A stretch of 64,000 nt of DNA from CAZAMI01 sp964627805 (GCA_964627805.1 CAZVLA010000013.1:1-64000); one strand, 5' to 3'. Positions 37,642-46,647 are shown, counted from the stretch's first letter. Program-made: numbers and translations. The notes: generated by a model from the letters alone, not told the origin.

Positions 37642-38256
37642 TTACCTAATTAAGTGTGTGTACTCCCTACTACCTTCTGGAGAGATTACCACTACATCAA
37701 CACCATCGCCTGAAACAGCATCCCTACTTATCGCTGCCTCAATAGCTTTAATGGCTAGTTTCTCAGCATCCTCTAAACTAATGTCCTTCTTATATCCGGA
37801 CTCTAGAATACCTATAGCTATAGGTGCGCCAGTACCTATAGCTGCGTAATCATCCTCTATCAATGAGCCTAAAGCATCCATTACGTACAGATGAGGTCCT
37901 GTCTCATCAATACCCGCGAATATAACCTCAGAGAGGAAAGGAAGTGCCTTGTACTGATACAGGATTACTGAAAGTAACCTAGCTGCTGACCTAACACTTA
38001 TTGGTCTCATATTCTCAATTTCGTAGGAGTGGATCTGTACCTCCATAACCCTCTTTAATGTCTGTATATCAGCGAACAACCCCGCAAAAGCTAATCCATA
38101 CCTATCCTTTATCTTAAATACCTTCCTAGCTGACTTACTAAGGACGAAACCACCATACGATACTCTCTTCTCAGCAGCTAATACTACTGAGTCCTTGGTT
38201 CTAATCCCTACAGCAGTTGCTCCAGTACCTAACCTCTCATACCCCACTCTAAGCAC
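37642..38256 (-). CDS. psmB: Proteasome beta subunit, non-catalytic paralogue
   Basis: 204 aa Ntn-hydrolase fold, beta subunit of the 20S core. Usual active subunits have TTTVGI after the propeptide. Here the aligned residues are ATAVGI, so the nucleophilic Thr1 is Ala (A13), as in the inactive Sulfolobus beta paralogue. The rest is well conserved (VVLAAEKRVSYGG, GSLIEDDYAAIGTGA, SGDGVDVVVI). An active partner must be encoded elsewhere. Confidence 0.9.
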   Translation of the reverse strand: MLRVGYERLGTGATAVGIRTKDSVVLAAEKRVSYGGFVLSKSARKVFKIKDRYGLAFAGLFADIQTLKRVMEVQIHSYEIENMRPISVRSAARLLSVILYQYKALPFLSEVIFAGIDETGPHLYVMDALGSLIEDDYAAIGTGAPIAIGILESGYKKDISLEDAEKLAIKAIEAAISRDAVSGDGVDVVVISPEGSREYTHLIR

Positions 38257-38296
38257 CGAGGCTAACTACGCTATAGAAATTTAAGAGTTTAGTTAA

Positions 38297-38572
38297 GTGG
38301 TATGTCTTGGATTGGTTAATGTGAGGCGTGGGGAGCTTACGGATATTATGAAGAGGATTAAATGGGTGTATAGAGGTAGGTATGACTTAGTAGAGATATC
38401 GTATATTGAGAGATTAGGTGGGAATGAAGTAATTAAAGAATTATCCCTAAATAACGATATAGAACTTTCATTAGATAGGATAGTAGTTGGTGATAAGGTA
38501 ATACCAATACATAGGGTAGTAGCCATTAAGGTAGGGGGTAAGGTAGTTTGGGAGAGGCTAAGAAGTGCTTAA
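38297..38572 (+). CDS. DUF504-family protein
   Basis: 91 aa. DUF504 pattern: ELTDIMKRIKWVYRG, VEISYIERLGG, then VIPIHRVVAIKVGGKVVWERL. The family is small, archaeal, and suspected to bind RNA. The true start may be the GTG giving VRRGELTD. Overlaps nog1 by 25 bases. Confidence 0.8.
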   Translation: MVCLGLVNVRRGELTDIMKRIKWVYRGRYDLVEISYIERLGGNEVIKELSLNNDIELSLDRIVVGDKVIPIHRVVAIKVGGKVVWERLRSA

Positions 38573-39609
38573 GTGACCTACTGAAGGGCGTATACGTACC
38601 TCCATTCGAGGAAATTAGAAGGAAAGTACTGGAAATATACAATGAACCAGTACCTCTACAGAAAGGTATTAGGAGAAGAGCGTTAGTTAAGTACCTAATA
38701 AGAATAAGGAAGATGGATAACTACGTAAACACTCATGTATTTAATGAAATAGAAAAACTGCCTCGTGGGGATGCTATTCATAAATTTTACTTAGAACTAA
38801 TGAAGTTAGGCGGAGTTAACAATTATGAAGAGATAATTAATGATTTAATGCGTAGACGATACATAGTGAATAAACTAACTAGGGAATACCTAGAGAAAGT
38901 CAGAATGAGTTTTGACGTAGCTGAAGCTAAGAAAATGACACGAGAGTACGTAGGTAGGTTACTCTCAGTCTTTAGACGAAGTAGGCACTACCTTAACGCA
39001 TTGAGTAGAGCTATTAAAGAGTTAAGAAGTATGCCATGCATCGACATGGATCTACCTAAGATAGTGGTTGCTGGCATGCCTCAAGTAGGTAAGTCAACCT
39101 TCGTAAGGGTAGTATCAACAGCTAAGCCTGAGGTCTCTCCTTTCCCATTCACAACGAAGGAAATAATAGTGGGGCATAGGTTAATTAATTATCAATACGT
39201 CCAAATAATAGATACTCCAGGAATTCTTGATAGACCATTCAATAAATTAAATGAAATTGAGAGAAGAGCTCTTACAGCAATAAAGTACCTTACAGATGCT
39301 TTAATATTCCTCATAGATCCTTATGAGGCATCATATTATCCATTAGAAAGTCAAATAAATCTCTTAAAGAACATTATTACACACCTTATTAATTCTGAGA
39401 AAGTTGTTGTTGCCGTAAATAAGGTTGATGTAGTAAGTAAGGAAAGAATATCGTTCGTAGTAAGCAGGATTAGGGAGGTATTTAAAGGTGATATAATGGT
39501 TATGAGTGCTTTAAAGAATTATAACGTACTTAATGTACTTAATAGGGCATTAAGTAAGATTAGTAATGAACTGAATCAACAACATTCGGAATCGTTAACT
39601 CGTAAGTAG
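38548..39609 (+). CDS. Nog1-family GTPase
   Basis: 353 aa, Obg-class GTPase linked to large-subunit assembly. N-terminal helical bundle, then G1 GMPQVGKST, G2 region PFPFTTKEI, G3 DTPGILDRP, G4 VNKVD. The C-terminal extension of eukaryotic Nog1 is missing, as in archaea. TTG start inside the preceding gene. Confidence 0.9.
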   Translation: MGEAKKCLSDLLKGVYVPPFEEIRRKVLEIYNEPVPLQKGIRRRALVKYLIRIRKMDNYVNTHVFNEIEKLPRGDAIHKFYLELMKLGGVNNYEEIINDLMRRRYIVNKLTREYLEKVRMSFDVAEAKKMTREYVGRLLSVFRRSRHYLNALSRAIKELRSMPCIDMDLPKIVVAGMPQVGKSTFVRVVSTAKPEVSPFPFTTKEIIVGHRLINYQYVQIIDTPGILDRPFNKLNEIERRALTAIKYLTDALIFLIDPYEASYYPLESQINLLKNIITHLINSEKVVVAVNKVDVVSKERISFVVSRIREVFKGDIMVMSALKNYNVLNVLNRALSKISNELNQQHSESLTRK

Positions 39610-40347
39610 TTTCTGGAACCTTAACGCGTCATCACGCATATACACGTTATTAAACATTACAAATATTTCATTACTGCCTCCTAAATTCTTTACAAAATCC
39701 TTAAGCTTAATTAGGTCTTCATCTTTATATCTATACCTATAATTAACATCCTTCCCACCTATTCCGTGTAGCCTCATGTAGGTTACTTCCTTAATCACAG
39801 CTGGTGATAGTCTAAACGGATCAAATACGTGAATTATATTCTTATTAATATTTACTAATTCACTAATTAATTGAGTGTTCTTTGTCCAATCACCTCGAAG
39901 CTCTAAACCTATTATGTAATTGCTTGAGCTTACCGATTTTAAGAACTCGGTAGCGTTATTGAAGTTTTCCTTGGTGCATTTGAAGGCTGACGGTAGCTGA
40001 ATAACTATTACTTTAGCGTTTAATGCTCTAGCACCTTCACGTACCTTCTCCCAAGCATCAAAATTCTCTTTGGTAGGTCTAAGAAATCCGTACTTATTCC
40101 AAAGATCTTTAGGAGGCTTGAATTTGGATCTTCTCCATGTAGGCATTGATGGAGGATGCGTTATCGCTTGCCATGCCTTCATATTAAATATGAAACTCGG
40201 AGGAGCTTCACTCCTTAACTTAGCTAATCTACCGGTATCGGGGGGATTATAGAAAGTATCTTGTAACTCGACTGTCTTAAATAGTCCATAGTACTTACTC
40301 CTACCCATAGGGAATCCACAAGTTCCTACGTAGATTACCTTACTCAT
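39595..40347 (-). CDS. DUF72 (YecE-like) protein
   Basis: 250 aa TIM-barrel-like. Typical VYVGTCGFPMGRSKYYGLF-like start, TVELQDTFYNPPD, FIFNMKAWQAITHPP and YMRLHGIGGKDVNYRY. Function unknown. The 3' end overlaps nog1 tail-to-tail by 15 bases. The start overlaps the AbrB gene stop by 4 bases. Confidence 0.88.
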   Translation of the reverse strand: MSKVIYVGTCGFPMGRSKYYGLFKTVELQDTFYNPPDTGRLAKLRSEAPPSFIFNMKAWQAITHPPSMPTWRRSKFKPPKDLWNKYGFLRPTKENFDAWEKVREGARALNAKVIVIQLPSAFKCTKENFNNATEFLKSVSSSNYIIGLELRGDWTKNTQLISELVNINKNIIHVFDPFRLSPAVIKEVTYMRLHGIGGKDVNYRYRYKDEDLIKLKDFVKNLGGSNEIFVMFNNVYMRDDALRFQKLLTS

Positions 40348-40751
40348 TCTATTAACCTCCCTACAGACTCCATAGATAATACCGTAAGTCCTTCCTTATT
40401 AACGATGTTCTTGATGTGAATTGCCATGGCATAATCAATAACGCCAATCGTAATCGTACATACGTATTCGCCCTCTTCCTTCCGGCATCTAAATTCAATT
40501 ACCTCAGTACCTTCCCTAGCAAGTTTATCTACTATATTTACTATATCGGCAGGCTCCCTAAGCACGATTTTCATGCTAACGATTAACTCACCTGACTTAG
40601 TAACTGGCTTAATAATTATCTCTTTCCTATCCTTAGCAGTAACGATCTCAACGTATGACTCCGGCTCAATACCTACTTCCTCCCTTATGTATAGAGGTAT
40701 AGTTATCCTACCCTTACTATCAACGCGTACTATGGCCTTCATATTAACCAC
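40344..40751 (-). CDS. AbrB/SpoVT-type DNA-binding protein with C-terminal regulatory domain
   Basis: 135 aa. Residues 1-50 form the swapped-hairpin AbrB domain (VRVDSKGRITIPLYIREEVG). Residues 55-135 look ACT-like (beta-alpha-beta, ending IKNIVNKEGLTVLSMESV). Likely a transcription regulator with ligand input. Translationally coupled to DUF72. Confidence 0.8.
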   Translation of the reverse strand: MVNMKAIVRVDSKGRITIPLYIREEVGIEPESYVEIVTAKDRKEIIIKPVTKSGELIVSMKIVLREPADIVNIVDKLAREGTEVIEFRCRKEEGEYVCTITIGVIDYAMAIHIKNIVNKEGLTVLSMESVGRLIE

Positions 40752-40831
40752 CTACTATTGTCTCATTATATTAACTCACATTAAATAAAATGTAATTAAC
40801 GTTTTTTGCCTCTAACCAAAGATCTTATACG

Positions 40832-40882
40832 GTGATGAGCGGATCACGGATTGACTTGGTGATGAAAACCCCGTATTACTGA
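40832..40882 (+). ncRNA. Box C/D guide sRNA
   Basis: C GTGATGA (40832-40838), 12-nt guide, D' TTGA (40851-40854), 4-nt spacer, C' GTGATGA (40859-40865), 13-nt guide, D CTGA (40879-40882). Textbook archaeal spacing. A TATA-like AGATCTTATAC lies just upstream, so the promoter may be very close or the RNA processed. The 3' end abuts the convergent decarboxylase gene. Confidence 0.78.
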
Positions 40883-42049
40883 TTAATTAGAGTCAGTAAC
40901 AGTTCTCTTTAAATCACTTAGAAATTCGTTGATTACCTCCTCATTAGTATGAGGCATTAAGGTTACTTTAATCCCATTAATGAATGGACACCTGTATAGG
41001 TGCCATCCTCTCCTTATAAGTTTAGTCATTACCGTGTGGTTAAGCCTACCCTTACCTAAACTAAAGCATATAATGGGTAAGTCCGGCTCCACCACCTTGC
41101 AGTTCAAGTTGATCAGAGCATCAGTTAGGTACCTAGTCAACTTAATTAACCTATCAACAATAGCTTTAAAACCGTAAAAACCTAAGTAGTTAATACTTGC
41201 CCATAGGGCAGCTGCAGACGCTGCTGTCCTAGTCCAAAGTAAGCTATATTGGTGTGTTTGATTTATAAAATACTTTGATTTGAAAGTGATTGGTTTTAAA
41301 TAGTCGTTGTTCCTTAATATAAGAGCACCTGAAGGTATGGGCGTTAGACCCATTTTATGCCCATCAATACCTATGCAAGCTACGGTGGGTATTTTAAATC
41401 CGTAATAAGGTATACTACTGCTTTCTTCTATGAATGGCGTTATTAATCCACCAAAAGCAGCATCAACAACTACTTCAGTATCCGGTAATTCTTCATAGAG
41501 TTGCTTAACATCATCAATAGTCCCGGTTTCTGTGTTTCCAGCCGTCAGTACTACAAACACTCTCCTCTTACCTAATTTCCGAACAACTTTAACTACGTCA
41601 CTTATGCATGCTTGATTCCTTTTATTTACTCCGGTACGTACTACTCTTAACTTAAGTATCCTAGACGCCTTAAGTACGGATTCATGCGCGTTCTGCGGTA
41701 CTACTACCGTGTCGTAACCGAGTTCTCTCATTATATACAGTGACGTTAAGTTAGCTTCACTACCTCCGTAGGTAATAATGCCTGCAGGAATGGGCTTATT
41801 ACCGTGTAGCTCCTCTAGAGATCTAATCACTTCATCAGCTAACAACTTAGACATTCTAAAGTACGAGTACTCATTTAGGTTCCTATCAATAAACTTCACA
41901 AAGGCGTGGAGCGATGCTTTTAACGGCTTACTCATCATAGGTCCTAAGGACTTCCTACTTCCTAACCTAGGTTCTATACTATCCAATACGTCAATTATCT
42001 GAAGTACCCGATCACCAAGTCCTCTCATAGGGAAATACTTAAGCCCCAA
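40883..42049 (-). CDS. PLP-dependent group II decarboxylase (MfnA/GAD-like)
   Basis: 388 aa. PLP lysine in GIDGHKMGLTPIPSGAL; the Asp binding the PLP ring nitrogen in VVVDAAFGG; substrate loop ITYGGSEANLTSLY. Archaeal members decarboxylate L-tyrosine, L-aspartate or L-glutamate. The aspartate activity supplies beta-alanine for CoA. Substrate not decided here. Confidence 0.88.
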   Translation of the reverse strand: MGLKYFPMRGLGDRVLQIIDVLDSIEPRLGSRKSLGPMMSKPLKASLHAFVKFIDRNLNEYSYFRMSKLLADEVIRSLEELHGNKPIPAGIITYGGSEANLTSLYIMRELGYDTVVVPQNAHESVLKASRILKLRVVRTGVNKRNQACISDVVKVVRKLGKRRVFVVLTAGNTETGTIDDVKQLYEELPDTEVVVDAAFGGLITPFIEESSSIPYYGFKIPTVACIGIDGHKMGLTPIPSGALILRNNDYLKPITFKSKYFINQTHQYSLLWTRTAASAAALWASINYLGFYGFKAIVDRLIKLTRYLTDALINLNCKVVEPDLPIICFSLGKGRLNHTVMTKLIRRGWHLYRCPFINGIKVTLMPHTNEEVINEFLSDLKRTVTDSN

Positions 42050-42148
42050 CCTAAGACCCTCTTAGGTAAGTCTGAGGCTAGAAATAAATTAACGTCGTGA
42101 ATACAGGTAACGAATTATGTAAGCCCTTAGAGGGGGTATCTCAATATG

Positions 42149-42158
42149 TTTTATAAGC
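42149..42158 (+). promoter_or_regulatory. TATA-box promoter of leuS
   Basis: TTTTATAAGC, a strong crenarchaeal TATA element. Transcription would begin about 25-30 bases downstream, near 42178-42184, leaving a leader of only about ten bases before the proposed ATT start. Confidence 0.6.
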
Positions 42159-42188
42159 TAGTACCTACCTTTTAGTTTGGTGTAGCCT

Positions 42189-45155
42189 ATTGCTGAAGAT
42201 AGTATTGATAAGTATATTGAATACCTTAAGAATGTAGCTAGGAAATGGTCCGAGAAGTGGTTTAGAGATAAGGTTTATGAGGCGGATCCGAAGCCCGGTG
42301 TACCTAAGTACTTCACAACCGCAGCATTCATGTATCCTAACGCACCAGCACATATAGGTCATGCAAGGACGTACTTAATTCCTGACATCATCGCTAGGTA
42401 TAAGAGGGCTGTCGGTCATAACGTACTATTTCCGATGGCATTTCACTACACAGGAACACCTATATTAGTAATGGCGGAGAGGATAGCATGTAATGACGAA
42501 GCATTCATTAATAAATTAGTAAGTAACTTTGGAATACCTAAGGAAGTACTAATGAAGCTTAAGGAACCACTCTCGCTTGCTAGGTACTTCCACGAAGTTA
42601 GTAAGGACGCCATGAAGTACTACGGATTAAGTATTGATTGGCGTAGGGAATTCACTACAATAGACCCTGAATTTAAGGCGTTCATAAGGTGGCAATTTAA
42701 GAAATTAAGGGATAAGGGATTTGTAACACAAGGATCACATCCGGTAGGTTGGTGTCCAAGGCATGAGATGCCTGTAGGTATGCACGATACTAAAGATGAT
42801 GTTGAACCCGAGATAGAGGAATTTACTGTTATTAAGTTCCCCATGACTGATGAAGAGTACGTACTACCGACGGCGACATTAAGGCCTGAAACAGTGCTTG
42901 GAGTAACGAATGTATGGGTTAATCCTGAGGAGGAGTATTGCTTATGTAGAGTCTATACTAAAGAGAGTAAGGTGGAGAAGTGGGTATTAGCATGTAAGGC
43001 TGTTCATAGGCTTAAATATCAATTAACCGTAGAAGTGGAGAGTAGGATCTTAGGTAAGGAATTAATAAATAAGGAGGTAATTAACCCGGTTACTGGAAGG
43101 AAAGTTAAGGTATTGCCTGGGAGGTTCGTGAATCCTAAGTATGGAACCGGTGTGGTTATGAGTGTACCGGCGCATGCACCTTATGATTATATAGCAATAG
43201 CTGATTACCTAGGTAACTTAAGTGATGAGTCGTGGGGCGACTTAAGACCTATACCGTTAATAAGGGTTAGCGGTTACAGTGACGTACCTGCAAGGGATGT
43301 AATTAAGAAGCTAGGTATTAAGTCACAGAATGATAAGGAACTACTTGATAAGGCTACTAAGGAGGTATATAGGGTAGAGCTAGAGAATGGGATAATGAGG
43401 GATGACGTCATTGAGTTAGTTGTTAAGGAGTTAATACCTAATATAAAGTACATCATAGAGAGTAAGGTAAGGGGTAAGAGCGTTAAGGAGGCAAGAGAAG
43501 TAATTAAGGATACCTTACTCACTTCAGGATACGGTGATGTGATTTATGAATTAATAAATGCTCCCGTCTACTGCAGATGCGGTACTGAGGTTGTTGTTAA
43601 GTTACTAAGGAATCAATGGTTCTTGGACTACGGAAATAGTGAGTGGAAGAAATTAGCTAAGGAATTACTAAGCATGATGAGGATCATACCGGAGGAGGCA
43701 CGTAATCAGTTCTTAGCAGTTATAGATTGGTTAAGAGCTAGGGCATGTGCTAGGTCACGTGGCTTAGGTACTGAGATACCTTGGGGTGAGGGGCACTGGA
43801 TAATTGAGTCCTTGAGTGACTCAACAATATACATGGCATTTTATACTGTGGCTCATAAGATAAGGAAGTACAGGATACATCACTCAAAATTAACTGAGGA
43901 GTTCTGGGACTACGTACTATTGGGTACGGGTAATGCTGAGGAGGTGGGTAGGAAGTTAGGAATCGATCCTAATATACTTAAGGACCTAAGGACTGAATTT
44001 ACGTACTGGTATCCATTGGATTCGAGGCATAGCGGTAAGGACCTAATACCTAATCATCTATCGTTCTTCATATTCAATCACGCAGCGATATTCCCACGTG
44101 AATTATGGCCTAAGCAGATAGTAGCTAATGGCTGGGTCCTAATACGTGGCGAGAAAATGTCGAAGTCTAAAGGTAATGTTAAGACTTTAATGGGTCTAAT
44201 AGAGTCCTACTCTCCTGATGCTGTAAGACTTGCATTAGCTACTATAGCAGAGGTTGAGCAGGATCTAAACTTCGATGAAGAATCAGTTATTAATGCGTTA
44301 ATGAAGATATTAGATATAGAGTCATTAATTACCAAGCTGTATAGCGAGGCAAATAATGAAGTATATGAGTTACCAGAGAGATGGATTATGAGTAGGTTAT
44401 ACAGCAGTATCTCGAAGATATTAAGTGATCTAGAAAATGTGCGAATTAGAAGTGCTGGGGTAACTACCTACTATACCATGTACTCGGACCTCAAGAAATA
44501 TCTTTGGCTCTCTAAGGGGAGGGTATCTAAGTGCGTGAGAGACTACATAAGAGAATGGATTAAGGTGATATCTTGGTTCACACCCTTCATTGCCGAGGAG
44601 TTATGGCACAGACTAGGCTTTAGCACCTACGTTGTTAAGGAGAAATTAACTGACATAGAAGAACTTAAGAAATACTACGATCCTTTAGCTGAGCTATCTA
44701 TATTCTATGCTGACGCGGTGGTTGAAGATATAAGAAGTATTATGCGCGTAGTTAAGGGTAACGTCGTCGCTGTTTACGTAGCTAATGATAGTGATTACGA
44801 GATCATTAAAGAGGCTATAGATGTAATTGAGAATAACGGTAAATTATCAGACCTAATAAGGAAGTTAAGAAACGTAATACCTAAGTTAGGTTATAGCTTA
44901 AAAGACCTACCATTAATATCTAAGCAAATCTACGAAATAGTGAGCAAATTACCTGCAGATTTAAGGAAGTATTTAAGGAGTTTAGGTAGGTTTGATGAGA
45001 AGGAAACCCTAGAAAAGCTAAGGGGGTATATAGAAGGTAGATTAGGGATTAAAGTGACTGAAATTAAGTCTAAGGACGAGGTTAAGGTGAGTTATGGAAG
45101 AATTGAGGGTAAGTTAATACTTCCTCTAAAGCCAGCAATATTAATCAAGCAATAA
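42189..45155 (+). CDS. leuS: Leucyl-tRNA synthetase, probable ATT start
   Basis: Class I synthetase, about 988 aa. HIGH is present as APAHIGHARTY, KMSKS as GEKMSKSKGN, and an editing CP1 domain with VLPTATLRPETVLGVTNVWV. Family N-terminal sequence (KWSEKWFRDKVYEADPKPG, then KYFTTAAFMYPN) is in frame 47 codons before the first ATG at 42330. Upstream the frame is closed by TAG at 42183, and only ATT codons (42189, 42204) can start it. GGTG at 42179-42182 suits ATT 42189. Directly before the TAG is an in-frame GTG. Confidence 0.94.
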   Translation: MAEDSIDKYIEYLKNVARKWSEKWFRDKVYEADPKPGVPKYFTTAAFMYPNAPAHIGHARTYLIPDIIARYKRAVGHNVLFPMAFHYTGTPILVMAERIACNDEAFINKLVSNFGIPKEVLMKLKEPLSLARYFHEVSKDAMKYYGLSIDWRREFTTIDPEFKAFIRWQFKKLRDKGFVTQGSHPVGWCPRHEMPVGMHDTKDDVEPEIEEFTVIKFPMTDEEYVLPTATLRPETVLGVTNVWVNPEEEYCLCRVYTKESKVEKWVLACKAVHRLKYQLTVEVESRILGKELINKEVINPVTGRKVKVLPGRFVNPKYGTGVVMSVPAHAPYDYIAIADYLGNLSDESWGDLRPIPLIRVSGYSDVPARDVIKKLGIKSQNDKELLDKATKEVYRVELENGIMRDDVIELVVKELIPNIKYIIESKVRGKSVKEAREVIKDTLLTSGYGDVIYELINAPVYCRCGTEVVVKLLRNQWFLDYGNSEWKKLAKELLSMMRIIPEEARNQFLAVIDWLRARACARSRGLGTEIPWGEGHWIIESLSDSTIYMAFYTVAHKIRKYRIHHSKLTEEFWDYVLLGTGNAEEVGRKLGIDPNILKDLRTEFTYWYPLDSRHSGKDLIPNHLSFFIFNHAAIFPRELWPKQIVANGWVLIRGEKMSKSKGNVKTLMGLIESYSPDAVRLALATIAEVEQDLNFDEESVINALMKILDIESLITKLYSEANNEVYELPERWIMSRLYSSISKILSDLENVRIRSAGVTTYYTMYSDLKKYLWLSKGRVSKCVRDYIREWIKVISWFTPFIAEELWHRLGFSTYVVKEKLTDIEELKKYYDPLAELSIFYADAVVEDIRSIMRVVKGNVVAVYVANDSDYEIIKEAIDVIENNGKLSDLIRKLRNVIPKLGYSLKDLPLISKQIYEIVSKLPADLRKYLRSLGRFDEKETLEKLRGYIEGRLGIKVTEIKSKDEVKVSYGRIEGKLILPLKPAILIKQ

Positions 45156-45188
45156 ACTCTTTTATCCTTCATAGAAAATACGTATTAG

Positions 45189-45239
45189 ATGATGCCACGA
45201 TGGGCGGACTGAGTAAGTGATGAACCACTGTAGCGCTGA
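45189..45239 (+). ncRNA. Box C/D guide sRNA
   Basis: C ATGATGC (45189-45195), 13-nt guide, D' CTGA (45209-45212), 4-nt spacer, C' GTGATGA (45217-45223), 12-nt guide, D CTGA (45236-45239). All four boxes are close to consensus. Located in the gap between leuS and a convergent small gene. Confidence 0.82.
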
Positions 45240-45264
45240 TGTAATTACCTTCATGGTTAGGGAT

Positions 45265-45525
45265 TCATTTACTAATGAGTTTACTTCTTATCTTTCTGGA
45301 TATCTTGTACCAGCTAAGTAACCATAGAGCATTAACTACTAGGAAGAGTATCGTAGTTACTATTTGGGATAGAATAAGCAAAATGTAGTTATACCTAAAC
45401 ATAGCGGAGAATCTCCGTAGCTGAATTATTACTAAGGGCTGTATAGCTATCCATGCAATTGCGTATATCGATAGTAACGAAGGTATTACAGCTGCCTTTA
45501 ACGCGTCCCTAACCATCTTAAGCAC
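45265..45525 (-). CDS. Small membrane protein of unknown function
   Basis: 86 aa with hydrophobic spans at about 13-33 and 45-70, and a basic C-terminus (SRKIRSKLISK). No motif recognised. Flanked on both sides by box C/D RNAs on the other strand. Confidence 0.5.
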   Translation of the reverse strand: MLKMVRDALKAAVIPSLLSIYAIAWIAIQPLVIIQLRRFSAMFRYNYILLILSQIVTTILFLVVNALWLLSWYKISRKIRSKLISK

Positions 45526-45569
45526 CCTAGGTATAGCCTTAAATATATTCCAAATAATTTTAATAAGGA

Positions 45570-45618
45570 GTGATGAATACCTCCGGTCCTGATAAGTGAT
45601 GTGAAGGCATTTGCCTGA
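45570..45618 (+). ncRNA. Box C/D guide sRNA
   Basis: C GTGATGA (45570-45576), 12-nt guide ATACCTCCGGTC, D' CTGA (45589-45592), 3-nt spacer, C' GTGATGT (45596-45602), 12-nt guide GAAGGCATTTGC, D CTGA (45615-45618). Ideal symmetric spacing, the clearest of the set. Confidence 0.88.
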
Positions 45619-45630
45619 TTAATCACTTAT
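45592..45630 (+). repeat. 9-bp inverted repeat overlapping the sRNA
   Basis: ATAAGTGAT (45592-45600) is perfectly complementary to ATCACTTAT (45622-45630) with a 21-base loop. The left arm contains the C' box, so the hairpin would compete with C/D folding in a longer precursor. Confidence 0.6.
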
Positions 45631-45771
45631 AAGGGGTAAGCAGCGTGGGTTTCTCATCATATTCTAAAGTCAGCGCTTATAGACCCAGCCCATCCCCCCA
45701 AGCAGAAAAATTTACTTCGTGTCTTTAAATGTTAAATCCTTTCGTTTCGATTCTTCCTATAGGGTACGAGA

Positions 45772-46455
45772 ATGAAGTGGAGCCCTGGAAGGAAATATAG
45801 AGAGTTAAGGATAAGGTTGGATGCTGTGGAGTCGCTAGCGGCTATTAAGGACGTATTCTCATATGATGAGTTATCTCCACTTCTAGGATTGCCAGCTTCA
45901 GTTTTAAGTAGGTACTATCAGGGTAGTATGATACCTAACGTTGAGACAGCTAAGACTATGTTAAACGTATTTCTATCTAAGGAATTTGCTAGAAACTTTA
46001 TTTATAAAGCGATCCATGAGAAGTACGGCGGTAGTTTATGTAGGTTACTGAGTAACTCAAAGATCATGAAATACGTTAGCCTCTACATGTATAGTAGGAT
46101 AATCGATAAGTTAGCAGGAAGTAAAGTATCGGTAATTCTGTCACCTCCTAATTACTCCCTAGCTATGGCCTCAATAATAGCTCAGAGATTCGGGATTAAC
46201 GTAGTACTAATGACTAACTACTTATACGGAGGATTAAGAAGTAACGTGTCTGATGTTAAGGTATCTTCACTGCATCACGGAAATATAGCTGTAGCTATAT
46301 TCATGACCTTCAGTAAGGACGATCTCGCAGCTATTAAGGAATTCATAAGTAAGTATAGACTAGAGCTTAAGCTTATTGAGACCATAGTATTAGCCGATAT
46401 AATCCCCAAAGATCAATTACCTATAGGTGCTGAGATTGAGTACATACTACCGTAG
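45772..46455 (+). CDS. HTH plus degenerate phosphoribosyltransferase-like protein (GfcR-like)
   Basis: 227 aa. Residues 20-70 contain a helix-turn-helix (FSYDELSPLLGLPASVLSRY). Residues 105-227 resemble a type I PRTase fold, but the PRPP-binding acidic loop is not recognisable (VILSPPNYSLAMASIIA, VVLMTNYLYGG). Such proteins, like haloarchaeal GfcR, act as transcription regulators sensing a metabolite. ATG start with GGGTACGAG upstream. Confidence 0.65.
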   Translation: MKWSPGRKYRELRIRLDAVESLAAIKDVFSYDELSPLLGLPASVLSRYYQGSMIPNVETAKTMLNVFLSKEFARNFIYKAIHEKYGGSLCRLLSNSKIMKYVSLYMYSRIIDKLAGSKVSVILSPPNYSLAMASIIAQRFGINVVLMTNYLYGGLRSNVSDVKVSSLHHGNIAVAIFMTFSKDDLAAIKEFISKYRLELKLIETIVLADIIPKDQLPIGAEIEYILP

Positions 46456-46467
46456 TAGAGATAGTTG

Positions 46468-46564
<97 letters not shown>

Positions 46565-46647
46565 TGCCGCACTGTACTTTTTTTAAGTCGGTAAAAATAG
46601 GTTCCGGATATTCGCTTATGGTTAAGTTACTTGTATTTTAAGGGTTA

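Noticed and set aside
38297..39609. Frameshift joining DUF504 and Nog1
   Set aside because: Each protein is complete on its own; the 25-base overlap is ordinary for this genome.
45640..45710. Possible minus-strand box C/D RNA (TGATGA and CTGA present)
   Set aside because: Outer C and D boxes do not match consensus and the first guide is too long.
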